From Microvirga lenta (GTDB lineage: Bacteria; Pseudomonadota; Alphaproteobacteria; Rhizobiales; Beijerinckiaceae), in assembly GCF_020532555.1 (NCBI RefSeq), contig NZ_JAJBBR010000011.1, positions 1 to 41,332 on the forward strand: DNA of 41,332 nt, written 5' to 3'. The notes under the pieces are model-generated. The model had not been told where the DNA came from. It saw nothing but the letters and a program-made list of their open reading frames with translations, and ran no database searches. This document shows, one piece after another, positions 6,769 through 15,808 of the stretch. Within the stretch, counting starts at the first letter, position 1. The number at the start of each line of letters is the position of its first letter. The position numbers were made by a program, and so were the translations under genes.

Positions 6769-8796
6769 TTACTGCTGGGTCGCCTGTCCCTGAAGGAGCG
6801 GAGTGATCCGGCGGATCGTCGCCCGGCGGTTCTGCCGTTCGGGGTTCTCCGTGTTGACCTTCAGATACTGCTCGCCGTAGCCCTGCGTCGTCAGGTTCTC
6901 GGCCGGGATGCCGAAACGCTGCGTCAGGGCCGCCGCGACCGCTTCCGCACGCCGGTCCGAGAGGGTCAGGTTGTCCTCGTCCGAGCCGACGGCGTCCGTA
7001 TGGCCCTCCACGAGGAAGATCTCGTTCGGGTTGTTCCGGAGCGCGGTCTGAATGGCCTGGGCGATGCCCGTCATGGCGCCGATCTGCTCCTCGGGAAGGG
7101 CCCAGGAGCCGAAGTCGAACGTGACGGTGTCGAGGTCGACCCGGCGCATGCGCTCGCGCAGCGGCTGGCTCTGGCGGACCTCGTCGAGGGTGTAGGCACG
7201 TTCGATGCGCTCCACCGGAGGCGCCGTGAAGGCCTCCACGAGCTCCTCCTGGGACGCATCCTCCACCTCGACGATGTACTCCTCGCGCGGGATCCGCACG
7301 ACCGGCGGCGGCAGGCGGACCACGTCCTCACGGACATAGCCGAAGCCGCGTCCGACGCCGGGCCGGATGTCGCCGCGGCGGTTCTCGATGAGAATGACCT
7401 CGCGTCCCGCGGGCTCGCGCCTGATGCGGCGCAGGAGATTGCCGTACTCGTCGCGGACCGTGACGATCTCGGTGCCGTCGGGCCGCTCCACGATGGTGAC
7501 CTCTTCGCCCCCGCCGCGCCGTTCCACGCGCACGTCGGCGTCGCGATAGGCCCGCCGGAACCGTTCGGTTTCGTCGTGGCGGATGATGACCTGGTCACCC
7601 TCGCGGATGATGGTGCGGGCACCCGGCTCCTCGATGATGACCCTCCGGCCGCCTTCCTCGACACGCTGACGGCGCTGATTGCGAAGATCCTCGATGCGCA
7701 CGTTCACGCCGGGATCGAAGGCCGGGCGGACGCCGCCGGGAGCCGTACGCGGACCGGACTGGGTCTGCGGTGCCGTCTGCGCGGGAGCCTGAGCCGGTGC
7801 AGGGGCCTGGGGAGCCGTCTGCGTGGGAGCCGTCGGCTGCGTCGCAGGTGCAGCCGGAGCAGGCTGCGTGGTCGGCGCAGGCTGCGTGGTCGGCGCAGGC
7901 TGGGTCGCGGGTGCCTGTGGGGTCGGGGCTGCGGGAGCGCTCTGGGCCGGGGCGGTCGGAGCCGGGGCCGTCTGGGCGGGAGCCGTCGGCGCCGTCTCGG
8001 TCGCTGCCGGCGGAGTGGCCGGTCGGTCCGGACGCTGTCCGCGCGGGCGTCCGCCGGGCGTATCGTCGTCGGTCCGGTTCCGCGGGGCCGTTCTCTCGGC
8101 GGGAGCCGCCGGGGTGGCCGGCGTGGCCGCGGGAGGTGTCGGGCGCGTGGCCGGGGCATCGTCAGCCCCCGGCTGCCGCCTTCTCTGCTCGGCAGGCGAC
8201 GGCGCATCGGGCGTCCGCTCCTGGGCGGAGGGCCGCTGCGGGCGCTCGGGCGACTGGGCCGGGCGCGCGGGCTGTGCCGGAGCCGTGCCCGAAGGCGGCG
8301 TCGGCCGTTCCGTCGCGGGGCTGGGATCCCGACGTCGGCGCGGGGCGTCCTGAGCGTCCTCGGCGGGCGCCGCCCGAGGCGAGCGCGGCGGCTCCCGGTC
8401 GCCGCCGGGGGCTCCGCGAGGCGCACGAGGCGTGTCCTGCGTGTCGCCCGGGGTCACGGCGCGGGGGGAGCGGGGCGCGTCCGAGGCATTGCCAGGACCC
8501 TCGCCGCGGCGAGGGCCGCGGCCCTCCGGCTGCCGGGCATCGCCATCCTGACCCTGCGCCGCGGGGCGCGGGCCACGATCGGGCCGCTCGCCGCGGCCCG
8601 GAGACGCGGAATCCGCATCCGGCCGGGCCGGGCGGTCGGGACGGCCCCGGCGGGGCAGTTCCTCGTCCGCGTCCGGCGTCGCCTGGGCAACGACGAAGGG
8701 CTTCAGGGGGGCTGATTGGGGTGAAGCCGCGACCGGAGACGCGATCAGCATCAGCGGTATGGCGGCGCTCGTCAGAAACCGGGAAGTAATTTTCAT
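6769..8796 (-). CDS. OmpA-family protein with long Pro/Ala/Arg-rich region
   Basis: Predicted exported, peptidoglycan-anchoring envelope protein of 675 residues. A signal peptide spans about residues 1-24 (MKITSRFLTSAAIPLM..., cleavage after PVAA). Residues about 40-345 are low-complexity and rich in Pro, Ala, Arg, Gly and Gln, with tandem QPAPTT-type repeats. A middle segment (about 350-540) alternates charged beta-type stretches. The C-terminal OmpA domain (about 555-665) holds VEGHTDAVGSDEDNLTLSDRRAEAV, whose Asp and Arg normally bind diaminopimelate in peptidoglycan. It has no obvious beta-barrel. It converges on the cyclase gene and is divergent from recO. It resembles OmpA-like proteins of Methylobacteriaceae; function beyond cell-wall binding is not known. 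Confidence 0.88.
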   Translation of the reverse strand: MKITSRFLTSAAIPLMLIASPVAASPQSAPLKPFVVAQATPDADEELPRRGRPDRPARPDADSASPGRGERPDRGPRPAAQGQDGDARQPEGRGPRRGEGPGNASDAPRSPRAVTPGDTQDTPRAPRGAPGGDREPPRSPRAAPAEDAQDAPRRRRDPSPATERPTPPSGTAPAQPARPAQSPERPQRPSAQERTPDAPSPAEQRRRQPGADDAPATRPTPPAATPATPAAPAERTAPRNRTDDDTPGGRPRGQRPDRPATPPAATETAPTAPAQTAPAPTAPAQSAPAAPTPQAPATQPAPTTQPAPTTQPAPAAPATQPTAPTQTAPQAPAPAQAPAQTAPQTQSGPRTAPGGVRPAFDPGVNVRIEDLRNQRRQRVEEGGRRVIIEEPGARTIIREGDQVIIRHDETERFRRAYRDADVRVERRGGGEEVTIVERPDGTEIVTVRDEYGNLLRRIRREPAGREVILIENRRGDIRPGVGRGFGYVREDVVRLPPPVVRIPREEYIVEVEDASQEELVEAFTAPPVERIERAYTLDEVRQSQPLRERMRRVDLDTVTFDFGSWALPEEQIGAMTGIAQAIQTALRNNPNEIFLVEGHTDAVGSDEDNLTLSDRRAEAVAAALTQRFGIPAENLTTQGYGEQYLKVNTENPERQNRRATIRRITPLLQGQATQQ

Positions 8797-8989
8797 GATT
8801 TAACTCGTACCCTGGGCAACATGAACACCGACAAAACGTAGCCGTGTGTTTGGTTCCCTTATGGAATGCGTGAGAGGCGGAAAAGCTCCCGGGAAAATGC
8901 GCCGGTAACCTTGGAAAATATGGAAAATTTGCGCCCGAATGCTTACATGCGGCATGTACGGCACTGCTGAACGCGAGTACCCCAATTCC

Positions 8990-9721
8990 ATGCAATGGAC
9001 CGATGAAGGCATCGTTGTCGGCGTCCGGAAACACGGCGAATCGAGCGTCATCCTCGAGCTGATGACCCGTGAACACGGCCGCCATCTCGGCCTGGTCCAT
9101 GGCGGCCGCTCCAAGACCCTTCAGCCGGTGCTGCAGGCCGGGAACAGCGTCCACGCCACTTGGCGCGCGCGGCTCGACGAGCATCTGGGCACCTACCAGG
9201 TCGAAGCCTCGCAGCTGCGGGCGGCCCATTTCATCGGTTCGCCGATGGCGCTCTACGGCCTCGCCACCCTGTCCCACCTGCTGCGCTATCTTCCCGAACG
9301 AGACCCTCATCCTGCCCTCTACGAGACGCTCTCCGTTCTCGTGGACCACCTGGACGATCCCGATCTCGCGCCGGCGCTGTTCGTGCGCTTCGAGCTGGCG
9401 ATCCTGGCGGAATTCGGCTTCGGGCTGGACCTGTCCTCCTGCGCCGCAACGGGCACCCGGGACGATCTCATCTACGTGTCGCCGAAAAGCGGGCGCGCGG
9501 TCAGCGCCGGGGCCGGGGAGCCCTACAAGGACCGCCTTCTCAGGCTGCCGGGCTTCCTCATCGGCCAGATGCGCACCAACCGGCCGCGGGATGAGGACAT
9601 CCGTGCCGGATTTGCACTCACCGACTTCTTCCTGCATCAGAACGTCTTCGAGCCGCGTGGGCAGGCGGCGCCGGCAGAGCGGGCGCGTTTCGTCGCACTG
9701 GCGACAGCTGGGGATGAGTAG
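8990..9721 (+). CDS. recO: DNA repair protein RecO
   Basis: RecO works with RecF and RecR to load RecA on SSB-coated single-stranded DNA during gap repair. From ATG 8990 the 243-residue product begins [17 protein letters not shown], the standard N-terminal OB-fold opening. An in-frame GTG-like extension to 8939 gives residues unlike the family. The helical C-terminal region includes [19 protein letters not shown]. Only one cysteine remains near the position where many RecO proteins have a zinc site, which is common in alphaproteobacteria. It is followed 66 bp later by parC on the same strand. The AT-rich gap there could carry a separate parC promoter. Confidence 0.96.
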   Translation: MQWTDEGIVVGVRKHGESSVILELMTREHGRHLGLVHGGRSKTLQPVLQAGNSVHATWRARLDEHLGTYQVEASQLRAAHFIGSPMALYGLATLSHLLRYLPERDPHPALYETLSVLVDHLDDPDLAPALFVRFELAILAEFGFGLDLSSCAATGTRDDLIYVSPKSGRAVSAGAGEPYKDRLLRLPGFLIGQMRTNRPRDEDIRAGFALTDFFLHQNVFEPRGQAAPAERARFVALATAGDE

Positions 9722-9787
9722 GGTTTGTTTCTGTTATGTTCTCATTTCAAATGATAAGAACTGATTCGCAGTTAGGGTTTTCGATTC

Positions 9788-12034
9788 ATGGGTAAGCCGG
9801 TCAATCCACCGTCAGGCGGCGAAATCGAGACGATCAATCTCAAGGATGCGCTCGAGGAGCGCTATCTCGCCTACGCGCTCTCCACCATCATGCACCGGGC
9901 GCTGCCCGACGCACGAGACGGGTTGAAGCCGGTCCATCGCCGCATTCTTCACGCCATGCGCCTTCTCCGGCTCGACCCCCGGTCGGCCCCGAAGAAATGC
10001 GCCCGCGTGGTCGGCGACGTGATGGGCCAGTACCACCCCCACGGCGACCAGTCGATCTACGACGCCCTCGTGCGCATGGCGCAGGACTTCGCCCAGCGCT
10101 ATCCGCTGGTGGAGGGGCAGGGCAATTTCGGCAACATCGACGGCGATAACGCCGCCGCCATGCGCTATACCGAGGCGCGTCTGACGGAGGTGGCCCGGCT
10201 GCTCCTGGAGGGCATCGACGAGGACGCGGTCGATTTCCGCGAGACCTACGACCAGACCAACGAGGAGCCGGTCGTACTCCCGGCCGCCTTCCCGAACCTG
10301 CTGGCCAACGGCTCCCAGGGCATCGCGGTCGGCATGGCGACCTCGATCCCGTCCCACAACGCGGCCGAGCTCTGCGACGCGGCGCTCTACCTCATCGGCC
10401 ATCCGAAGGCCACGTCGGAGCAGCTCCTGAGCTTCGTTCCCGGCCCCGACCTCCCGACCGGCGGCATCATCGTCGACACGCCGGCCTCCATCGCCGAGAC
10501 CTACCGGACCGGACGCGGCTCCTTCCGCGTGCGCGCCCGCTGGCACAAGGAGGAGGTCAAGCGTGGCGTCTGGAACATCATCGTCACCGAAATCCCCTAT
10601 GCGGTGCCGAAGTCCCGCCTGATCGAGAAGATCGCCGAGCTGCTGCAGGAAAAGAAGCTGCCGCTCCTGGCCGACGTGCGCGACGAGTCCGCCGAGGACA
10701 TCCGCATCGTGCTGGAGCCCCGCGCCAAGACCGTCGATCCCATCATCCTCATGGAATCGCTCTTCAAGCTCACCGAGCTCGAGAGCCGTATTCCCATGAA
10801 CGTGAACGTGCTCGCCGGCGGCAAGGTGCCGAAGGTGCTCGGCCTCGTCGAATGCCTGCGCGAGTGGCTGGACCACCGGCGCGAGGTCCTGATCCGCCGC
10901 TCCGGCTTCCGCCTCGCGGCCATCGACAGGCGCCTCGAAATCCTCGGCGGCCTCCTCATCGTCTATCTCGACCTCGACCGGGTGATCAAAATCATCCGCG
11001 AGGAGGATGAGCCCCGCCAGGAGCTGATGCGCGTCTTCAAGCTCACGGAGATCCAGGCCAACGCCATCCTCGACACCCGCCTGCGCAGCTTGCGCAAGCT
11101 GGAGGAGATGGAGCTCAAGCGCGAGCAGAAGAACCTGCAGGACGAGAAGGCCACCATCGAGAACCTCCTCGGCTCCGAGAAGGCGCAGTGGAAGGCCGTG
11201 ACGGCGGAGATCCGCGAGGTCCGCAAGACCTTCGGTCCCGAGACGGCTCTCGGCAAGCGCCGGACCACCTTCGCCGAGGCGCCGGACACCTCCGACATCG
11301 ACTTCGCGGAGGCCATGGTCGAGCGCGAGCCGATCACGGTCATCGTGTCCGAGAAGGGCTGGATCCGCGCCATGAAGGGGCACCAGGCCGATCTCTCGGC
11401 CGTGCAGTTCAAGGGCGACGACCAGCTCAAGACGGCGTTCTTCGCGGAGACCACGTCCAAGATCGTCGTCGTGGCGACGAACGGGCGCTTCTTCACCCTG
11501 GAGGCGTCCAAGCTCCCGGGCGGGCGCGGCTTCGGCGATCCGATCCGCCTCATGGTCGATCTGGAGGAGGGGGCCGACTTCATCGCGGCCTTCCCCTACA
11601 AGGCCGGAACGAAGCTCCTCGTGGTCGGCTCCGACGGGCGCGGCTTCGTGGTCCCGACCGACGACATCGTGGCCAATACCCGCAAGGGTAAGCAGATCCT
11701 CAACCTCGACGCCCCGGCGAAAGCGGTGGTGTGCACGGAGGCCGAGGGCGACCACGTCGCGATCATCGGCGAGAACCGGAAGCTTCTGATCTTCCCCCTG
11801 AAGCAGGTTCCCGAGATGACCCGCGGCAAGGGTGTGCGCCTCCAGCGCTACAAGGATGGCGGCGTGTCCGACGCCAAGGTCTTCAAGCTCAAGGAAGGCC
11901 TCACCTGGAAGGACACGTCCGGCCGCACCTGGACCGTGGCGAAGGAAGACCTGCGCGACTGGATGGGCGATCGCACCGAAGCCGGTCGCCTGCCGCCCAA
12001 GGGCTTCCCGAAGTCGAACACCTTCGGTGAGTAA
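9788..12034 (+). CDS. parC: DNA topoisomerase IV subunit A
   Basis: ParC is the DNA-cleaving subunit of topoisomerase IV, which unlinks daughter chromosomes together with ParE. The 748-residue length and N-terminus match alphaproteobacterial ParC rather than GyrA: the C-terminal domain is short and has no GyrA box. The catalytic tyrosine is Tyr127 in [12 protein letters not shown]. The quinolone-determining segment reads [18 protein letters not shown]: the position equal to E. coli ParC Ser80 is Gln88, and the Glu84 position is Asp92. A coiled-coil hinge lies at about 420-480. It starts at ATG 9788 with a weak AGGG site, and a strong terminator follows 50 bp after the stop. Confidence 0.97.
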   Translation: MGKPVNPPSGGEIETINLKDALEERYLAYALSTIMHRALPDARDGLKPVHRRILHAMRLLRLDPRSAPKKCARVVGDVMGQYHPHGDQSIYDALVRMAQDFAQRYPLVEGQGNFGNIDGDNAAAMRYTEARLTEVARLLLEGIDEDAVDFRETYDQTNEEPVVLPAAFPNLLANGSQGIAVGMATSIPSHNAAELCDAALYLIGHPKATSEQLLSFVPGPDLPTGGIIVDTPASIAETYRTGRGSFRVRARWHKEEVKRGVWNIIVTEIPYAVPKSRLIEKIAELLQEKKLPLLADVRDESAEDIRIVLEPRAKTVDPIILMESLFKLTELESRIPMNVNVLAGGKVPKVLGLVECLREWLDHRREVLIRRSGFRLAAIDRRLEILGGLLIVYLDLDRVIKIIREEDEPRQELMRVFKLTEIQANAILDTRLRSLRKLEEMELKREQKNLQDEKATIENLLGSEKAQWKAVTAEIREVRKTFGPETALGKRRTTFAEAPDTSDIDFAEAMVEREPITVIVSEKGWIRAMKGHQADLSAVQFKGDDQLKTAFFAETTSKIVVVATNGRFFTLEASKLPGGRGFGDPIRLMVDLEEGADFIAAFPYKAGTKLLVVGSDGRGFVVPTDDIVANTRKGKQILNLDAPAKAVVCTEAEGDHVAIIGENRKLLIFPLKQVPEMTRGKGVRLQRYKDGGVSDAKVFKLKEGLTWKDTSGRTWTVAKEDLRDWMGDRTEAGRLPPKGFPKSNTFGE

Positions 12035-12085
12035 GAGGCCGTAAGTCACTCAATATTGCGGTCGCATCGAGCTGCAGAATAGTGA

Positions 12086-12115
12086 AACAGCGCCCGAAGG
12101 GGGCGCTGTTTTTTT
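12086..12115 (+). terminator. Rho-independent terminator after parC
   Basis: A 10-bp stem AACAGCGCCC/GGGCGCTGTT (12086-12095 with 12101-12110) with loop GAAGG is followed by a run of T. It is one of the strongest intrinsic terminators in the window, and marks the left border of a GC-poor stretch. Confidence 0.92.
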
Positions 12116-12213
12116 GTTGAAGACTTCTAGTGACGTAATTCTGCAATTTTGCCCAGATCGAGTCCTGCTGAGCTTACTACATGCTGTGTAGAGACATGCT
12201 AAATTTAGTTGCT

Positions 12214-12242
12214 TTCCTACGCTCGCTATGATGTTGTATAAT
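12214..12242 (+). promoter_or_regulatory. Candidate promoter of the small RTX gene
   Basis: A consensus TATAAT (12237-12242) lies 17 bp after a weak -35, TTCCTA (12214-12219). The predicted start near 12249 would leave almost no leader before the AAGGAGGGG ribosome-binding site at 12248-12256, so the true start may be elsewhere. Confidence 0.4.
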
Positions 12243-12258
12243 TACAAAAGGAGGGGCG

Positions 12259-13065
12259 ATGGCCACAGTCGATTGGAAGGCTCCTGCAGAAAAGACCTAC
12301 CGCGATGGCGTACCTTATACATTCAACGGATTCGATTTCCGAAAGGTAATCTTGGATAACGTTTGGCGGAAGTCGGAGGAGTCGACGTCGGCGTTCTCCG
12401 GGACGTCAGTCAGTCCGCACCGCCCTGGAATTGTTAAGGATACTTATCAAGGCTCATTCATACTGCAGTCCAACACCTACATTGTTGATGGTACTGTCAC
12501 AAGTTTCACACGCTACAACAGTGAGCAATACGCCGGCTCGATCACAGCGCTTACTATCCCATACAAGACGTTGCTCAATGCCTCGGAGACGCCAGACAAG
12601 GCAGATGATATAGCTCTATTTCGGGAGGCTTTCGCCGGGGATGACGTTCTATCCGGCGGGAATTCGAATGACAGATTGGAGGGCTTCGCCGGCCAGGATG
12701 TGATCCGGGGCGGTCGTGGCTCCGATAAGCTATACGGCGGGGGTGGCGCGGACCGGTTCGTCTATGCTGCCGGGCAGGACAGCGCTAACTCGGTCAAGAA
12801 GCGTGATGTCATCTATGATTTCTCGAAGCGCGAGGGCGACAAGATTGACCTTTCTCTGATCGACGCCAATTCGACGAAGGGTGGCAATCAGGCATTCAAG
12901 TACATCGGCCGCCGGGACTTCCAAAAGAAGGCGGGCGAGCTGCGTTACGAGAAGGTCAAGGGCAGTTCTTACGTCTATGGGGACATCAACGGCGACGGAA
13001 AAGCCGATCTCACGATCCTGATCAAAGGTGCTGCGACCATGCCCAAGGGATACTTCATTCTCTAG
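12259..13065 (+). CDS. Small RTX-type calcium-binding secreted protein
   Basis: A 268-residue protein whose C-terminal half carries glycine/aspartate nonapeptide RTX repeats (GDDVLSGGNSNDRLEGF, GQDVIRGGRGSDKLYGG, GGADRFVY; about 127-172) and a serralysin-type C-terminal domain ending MPKGYFIL. RTX repeats fold on binding calcium outside the cell and mark type I secretion substrates. The first ~125 residues match no domain I recognise and contain no protease HExxH motif, so the activity is unknown. ATG 12259 has an excellent AAGGAGGGG site. Base composition is visibly poorer in G+C than the flanking genes, suggesting horizontal acquisition. No type I exporter genes are in the window. Confidence 0.85.
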   Translation: MATVDWKAPAEKTYRDGVPYTFNGFDFRKVILDNVWRKSEESTSAFSGTSVSPHRPGIVKDTYQGSFILQSNTYIVDGTVTSFTRYNSEQYAGSITALTIPYKTLLNASETPDKADDIALFREAFAGDDVLSGGNSNDRLEGFAGQDVIRGGRGSDKLYGGGGADRFVYAAGQDSANSVKKRDVIYDFSKREGDKIDLSLIDANSTKGGNQAFKYIGRRDFQKKAGELRYEKVKGSSYVYGDINGDGKADLTILIKGAATMPKGYFIL

Positions 13066-13196
13066 TTTGCGCCCCTCAAGCGTCGTCCCTCCCTATCGGC
13101 GGCAGCTTCTCAGTAGTACCTGTATAAATCAGACTACAAACTGCGCCTGCCTTGCCGGCCTCAATTGCCGTATGCTGCAGGTGATGAAGCGTAATG

Positions 13197-13943
13197 CTAG
13201 TCCACCCGCACCCAGCCCGGAGCCAGCAGGCGCTCCTGCGGGGTGAAGCGGGCCTTGTAGCCCATCTTCTTCGAACCTTCGACCCAGTAGCCGAGATAGA
13301 GATAGGGCAGGCCCATCGCCTTCGCGCGACGGATATGGTCGAGGATCATGAAGGTGCCGAGGCTGCGGTCCCGCTGGTCCGGATCGTAGAACGAGTAGAC
13401 CATCGACAGGCCGTCGCTCATCTCGTCCGTGAGGCACACGGCGATCAGGTCTCCGGTGCCTTTGCTGGTGATGCCGCTGTCGATCCCGCGGCGGCGATAC
13501 TCGATCAGCCGCGTGTCCACATGGCTGTCCTCGATCATCATCGAATAGTCGAGCACGGTCATGTCGGCCATGCCGCCATCCGTGTGCCGGGCGTCGAGAT
13601 AGCGCCGGAACAGGGAGTACTGCTCCGAGGTGGGCCGGTTCGGCATGGCATTGCCGATCAGGTCCTCGTTCGCCTTCAGGACCCGCCTCATGTTGCCGGA
13701 GGGCTCGAACTCGTTCACGAGCACGCGCACCGAAACGCAGGCGCGGCAGGTGTCGCAGGCGGGTCGGTAGGCGATGGTCTGCGACCGGCGGAAGCCGCCC
13801 TGGGTCAGGATCTCGTTGAGCTCCCGCCCGCGTCGTCCGACGATGTGAGTGAAGACCTTCCGCTCTTCCCTGTTCGGCAGGTAGGGGCAGGCGGAAGGAG
13901 AGGTCAGGTAGAACTGCGGTGCGTCGCGCGGCTGACTCGTCAA
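13197..13943 (-). CDS. bpt: Aspartate/glutamate leucyltransferase
   Basis: Bpt transfers leucine from Leu-tRNA to proteins with N-terminal Asp or Glu, tagging them for ClpS/ClpAP degradation by the N-end rule. The 248-residue protein has the Ate/Bpt fold. The N-terminal domain includes the [12 protein letters not shown] cysteine cluster (first Cys about 62) after SQTIAYRPA, and the C-terminal GNAT-like domain includes [22 protein letters not shown] and [20 protein letters not shown]. The start is TTG 13943, which begins the conserved [20 protein letters not shown] region; no ATG fits. It stands alone between the convergent RTX gene and the upstream RDD-gene cluster on the same strand. Confidence 0.95.
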   Translation of the reverse strand: MTSQPRDAPQFYLTSPSACPYLPNREERKVFTHIVGRRGRELNEILTQGGFRRSQTIAYRPACDTCRACVSVRVLVNEFEPSGNMRRVLKANEDLIGNAMPNRPTSEQYSLFRRYLDARHTDGGMADMTVLDYSMMIEDSHVDTRLIEYRRRGIDSGITSKGTGDLIAVCLTDEMSDGLSMVYSFYDPDQRDRSLGTFMILDHIRRAKAMGLPYLYLGYWVEGSKKMGYKARFTPQERLLAPGWVRVD

Positions 13944-13965
13944 GCTTGATCGCCTTGTGGAGGAA

Positions 13966-13992
13966 CCTTGAGCATTGACTTAACGCTCAAGG
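13966..13992 (-). repeat. Perfect inverted repeat upstream of bpt
   Basis: CCTTGAGC (13966-13973) and GCTCAAGG (13985-13992) form perfect 8-bp arms around an 11-bp AT-rich centre. It lies 23 bp upstream of the bpt start and downstream of the RDD gene on the same strand. It could be an operator, or a terminator without a T-tract. Confidence 0.5.
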
Positions 13993-14046
13993 ATAACATT
14001 GGTGCCACCGACGTCCAGCAAAAGAGGCCCGGATGCCGCATCTCGC

Positions 14047-14529
14047 TCACGCGGAGCGGATGACCATCATGTTCGTCAGCAGGTCGCGCACGAAGCGGCG
14101 GTCGTCGCGGAAGAAGCCGACCAGGACGTCGCAGGCCCAGAGCAGGAAGGTGGAGACGGCCACGTAGAACAGGAGCGCGTGGACCGCTGCCGCGAGCATG
14201 GACACCGGCCGTCCGCTCGGATCGACCACCCGCAGGCCCATGTAGCGCATACCCACCGTCGCCTGGGAGGGGCCGCCGATGGTCACCGCGTTGTAGAGGA
14301 TGAAGGTGAGGGCGGTGAGCGGCAGGAACACGAACAGGCCCCAGCCGAGACCGAGGGTGAGCAGGCCGAAGACGAAGATCGCGATGGAAATCAGCACGAT
14401 CCAGACCGCCACCACGAGCAGGTCGATGAGGTAGGCCCAGAAGCGCCGGTTGATGACGCCTTCGGTCAGCCGCGTGTCGACCTCATAGGAATTGTAGTTC
14501 ATCGGCGGCAGGGAAGAACGGTTCGCCAT
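14047..14529 (-). CDS. RDD family membrane protein
   Basis: An inner-membrane protein of 160 residues. The RDD motif residues appear in the first helix region (NRRFWAYLIDLLVV, about 27-40), followed by two further hydrophobic spans, TVGMRYMGLRVVDPSGRPVS, and a last membrane segment near LLFYVAVSTFLLW. RDD proteins are poorly characterised; some are linked to ion or substrate transport, and I cannot assign a substrate here. The ATG at 14529 has GAGGAG just upstream, and those bases overlap the end of the threonine ammonia-lyase gene 10 bp away. The two genes are therefore co-transcribed and probably translationally coupled. Confidence 0.88.
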   Translation of the reverse strand: MANRSSLPPMNYNSYEVDTRLTEGVINRRFWAYLIDLLVVAVWIVLISIAIFVFGLLTLGLGWGLFVFLPLTALTFILYNAVTIGGPSQATVGMRYMGLRVVDPSGRPVSMLAAAVHALLFYVAVSTFLLWACDVLVGFFRDDRRFVRDLLTNMMVIRSA

Positions 14530-14539
14530 GATCTGCTCC

Positions 14540-15781
14540 TCAATAGGCCGTTTCCGACAGACAGCGCCAATCGATCCGCTGGGGAGCGAGGCCGTCCGCC
14601 GCCAGGGCATCGAACACCTCCAATGTATGCTTTCTGTCCCGGGTTTCGATGGTGATGTCGATGGAAACCCCCTTGGCCGGCACGTCCAGGAACAAACGGC
14701 TGTGGGAAACCTCCAGAATGTTGGCGCCCAGGCTGCCGAGCCTGCTCGCCACCCGGCCCAGGAAGCCCGGGCGGTCGTTGGAGGTGATGCGGAAGGAGGC
14801 GATGCGGTCGTCGCGCTCCAGTTCGCGCACCATCACCGAGGCGAGAATGCGCGCATCGATGTTGCCGCCGCAGAGCACGAGGCCGACCCGCTTGCCCTCG
14901 AACCGTTTCGGCTCCGCCAGCATGGCCGCGAGACCCGCCGCGCCCGCGCCCTCTGCCATGGTCCGCTGCAGCGTGGCATAGGCGTTGACCGCCCGCTCGA
15001 TCACCGGCTCGTCCACCAGCACGATGTCGGAGACGAGATCCCGCACGATGGGCAGGGGGAGCTGCCCCACGGTCTTGACCGCGATGCCTTCCGCCAGGGT
15101 GGCGCCGCCGATGGGGCGGTCCTCGCCCCGGATCGCGTTCTGGAACGACGGGTAGAGGGCCGCCTCGACGCCGACGATCTCGATGGAAGGCTTCAGGGCC
15201 TTGGCGGCGACCGCGATACCCGAGATCAGGCCGCCGCCGCCGATGGGCACCACGATCTGGTCGAGGTCCGGCGCATCCGCCAGCATTTCGAGCGCGACGG
15301 TGCCCTGGCCGGCCATGACGCTGGGATCGTCGTAGGGATGCACGAAGACCAGCCCCTCTTCCGCCGCGATCTGCCGCGCCCGGTCGGCGGACTCGTAGAG
15401 GGTCTCGCCGTGAAGGATCACCCGGGCGCCGTAGGCGCGGGTGTTCTCGGCCTTCACCAGCGGAACGCTCTCCGGCATCACGATGGTGGCCGGAATGCCG
15501 AGGCGCCGGGCGTGGTACGCCACCGCCTGGGCGTGGTTGCCCGCCGACATGGCGATGACGCCGCGCCTGCGCTCCTCCGAGGTGAGGCTCTCCAGCTTCG
15601 TGACCGCACCGCGCTCCTTGAAGGAGCCGGTCGGCTGCATGTTCTCGTGCTTCACACAGACGGTCGCGCCGGTGAGCTGGGACAGGCGGGGAGCGGGGAC
15701 GAGAGGGGTCCTGAGAACCTGCCCCTGAATGGTCGCCGCGGCGCGTTTCACGTCCTCGACGGTGATGGCGTAATCGGCCAA
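14540..15781 (-). CDS. ilvA: Threonine ammonia-lyase with ACT domain
   Basis: This PLP enzyme deaminates threonine to 2-oxobutyrate, the first committed step to isoleucine. The 413-residue protein has the PLP lysine Lys55 in PTGSFKERGA, the glycine-rich phosphate-binding loop PIGGGGLISG, and a C-terminal ACT domain (about 335-405, RITSNDRPGFLGRVASRLGS) for allosteric control. The single ACT domain and length resemble the TdcB/IlvA-short form, so a catabolic role is possible. The start is TTG 15781 with GGAGG seven bases upstream; no ATG is available. It lies 27 bp after the LivH-like permease and 10 bp before the RDD gene. Confidence 0.94.
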   Translation of the reverse strand: MADYAITVEDVKRAAATIQGQVLRTPLVPAPRLSQLTGATVCVKHENMQPTGSFKERGAVTKLESLTSEERRRGVIAMSAGNHAQAVAYHARRLGIPATIVMPESVPLVKAENTRAYGARVILHGETLYESADRARQIAAEEGLVFVHPYDDPSVMAGQGTVALEMLADAPDLDQIVVPIGGGGLISGIAVAAKALKPSIEIVGVEAALYPSFQNAIRGEDRPIGGATLAEGIAVKTVGQLPLPIVRDLVSDIVLVDEPVIERAVNAYATLQRTMAEGAGAAGLAAMLAEPKRFEGKRVGLVLCGGNIDARILASVMVRELERDDRIASFRITSNDRPGFLGRVASRLGSLGANILEVSHSRLFLDVPAKGVSIDITIETRDRKHTLEVFDALAADGLAPQRIDWRCLSETAY

Positions 15782-15808
15782 TGGTGCCTCCGGTTGGTCT
15801 TGGTGCCC

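Noticed and set aside
7855..7912. Short tandem nucleotide repeats resembling a CRISPR fragment
   Set aside because: They are in-frame codon repeats of a Pro/Ala/Thr/Gln stretch in the OmpA-type gene, with no spacers.
6748..8715. Long open frame antisense to the OmpA-family gene
   Set aside because: It is a shadow of Pro/Ala/Arg-rich coding DNA; the product is Arg/Gly-rich without a domain, while the opposite strand encodes a signal peptide and an OmpA domain.
8843..8872. GGAAC...CGTT upstream of the OmpA-family gene as an EcfG promoter
   Set aside because: The two elements are 14 bp apart, not 16-17, so spacing does not fit the consensus.
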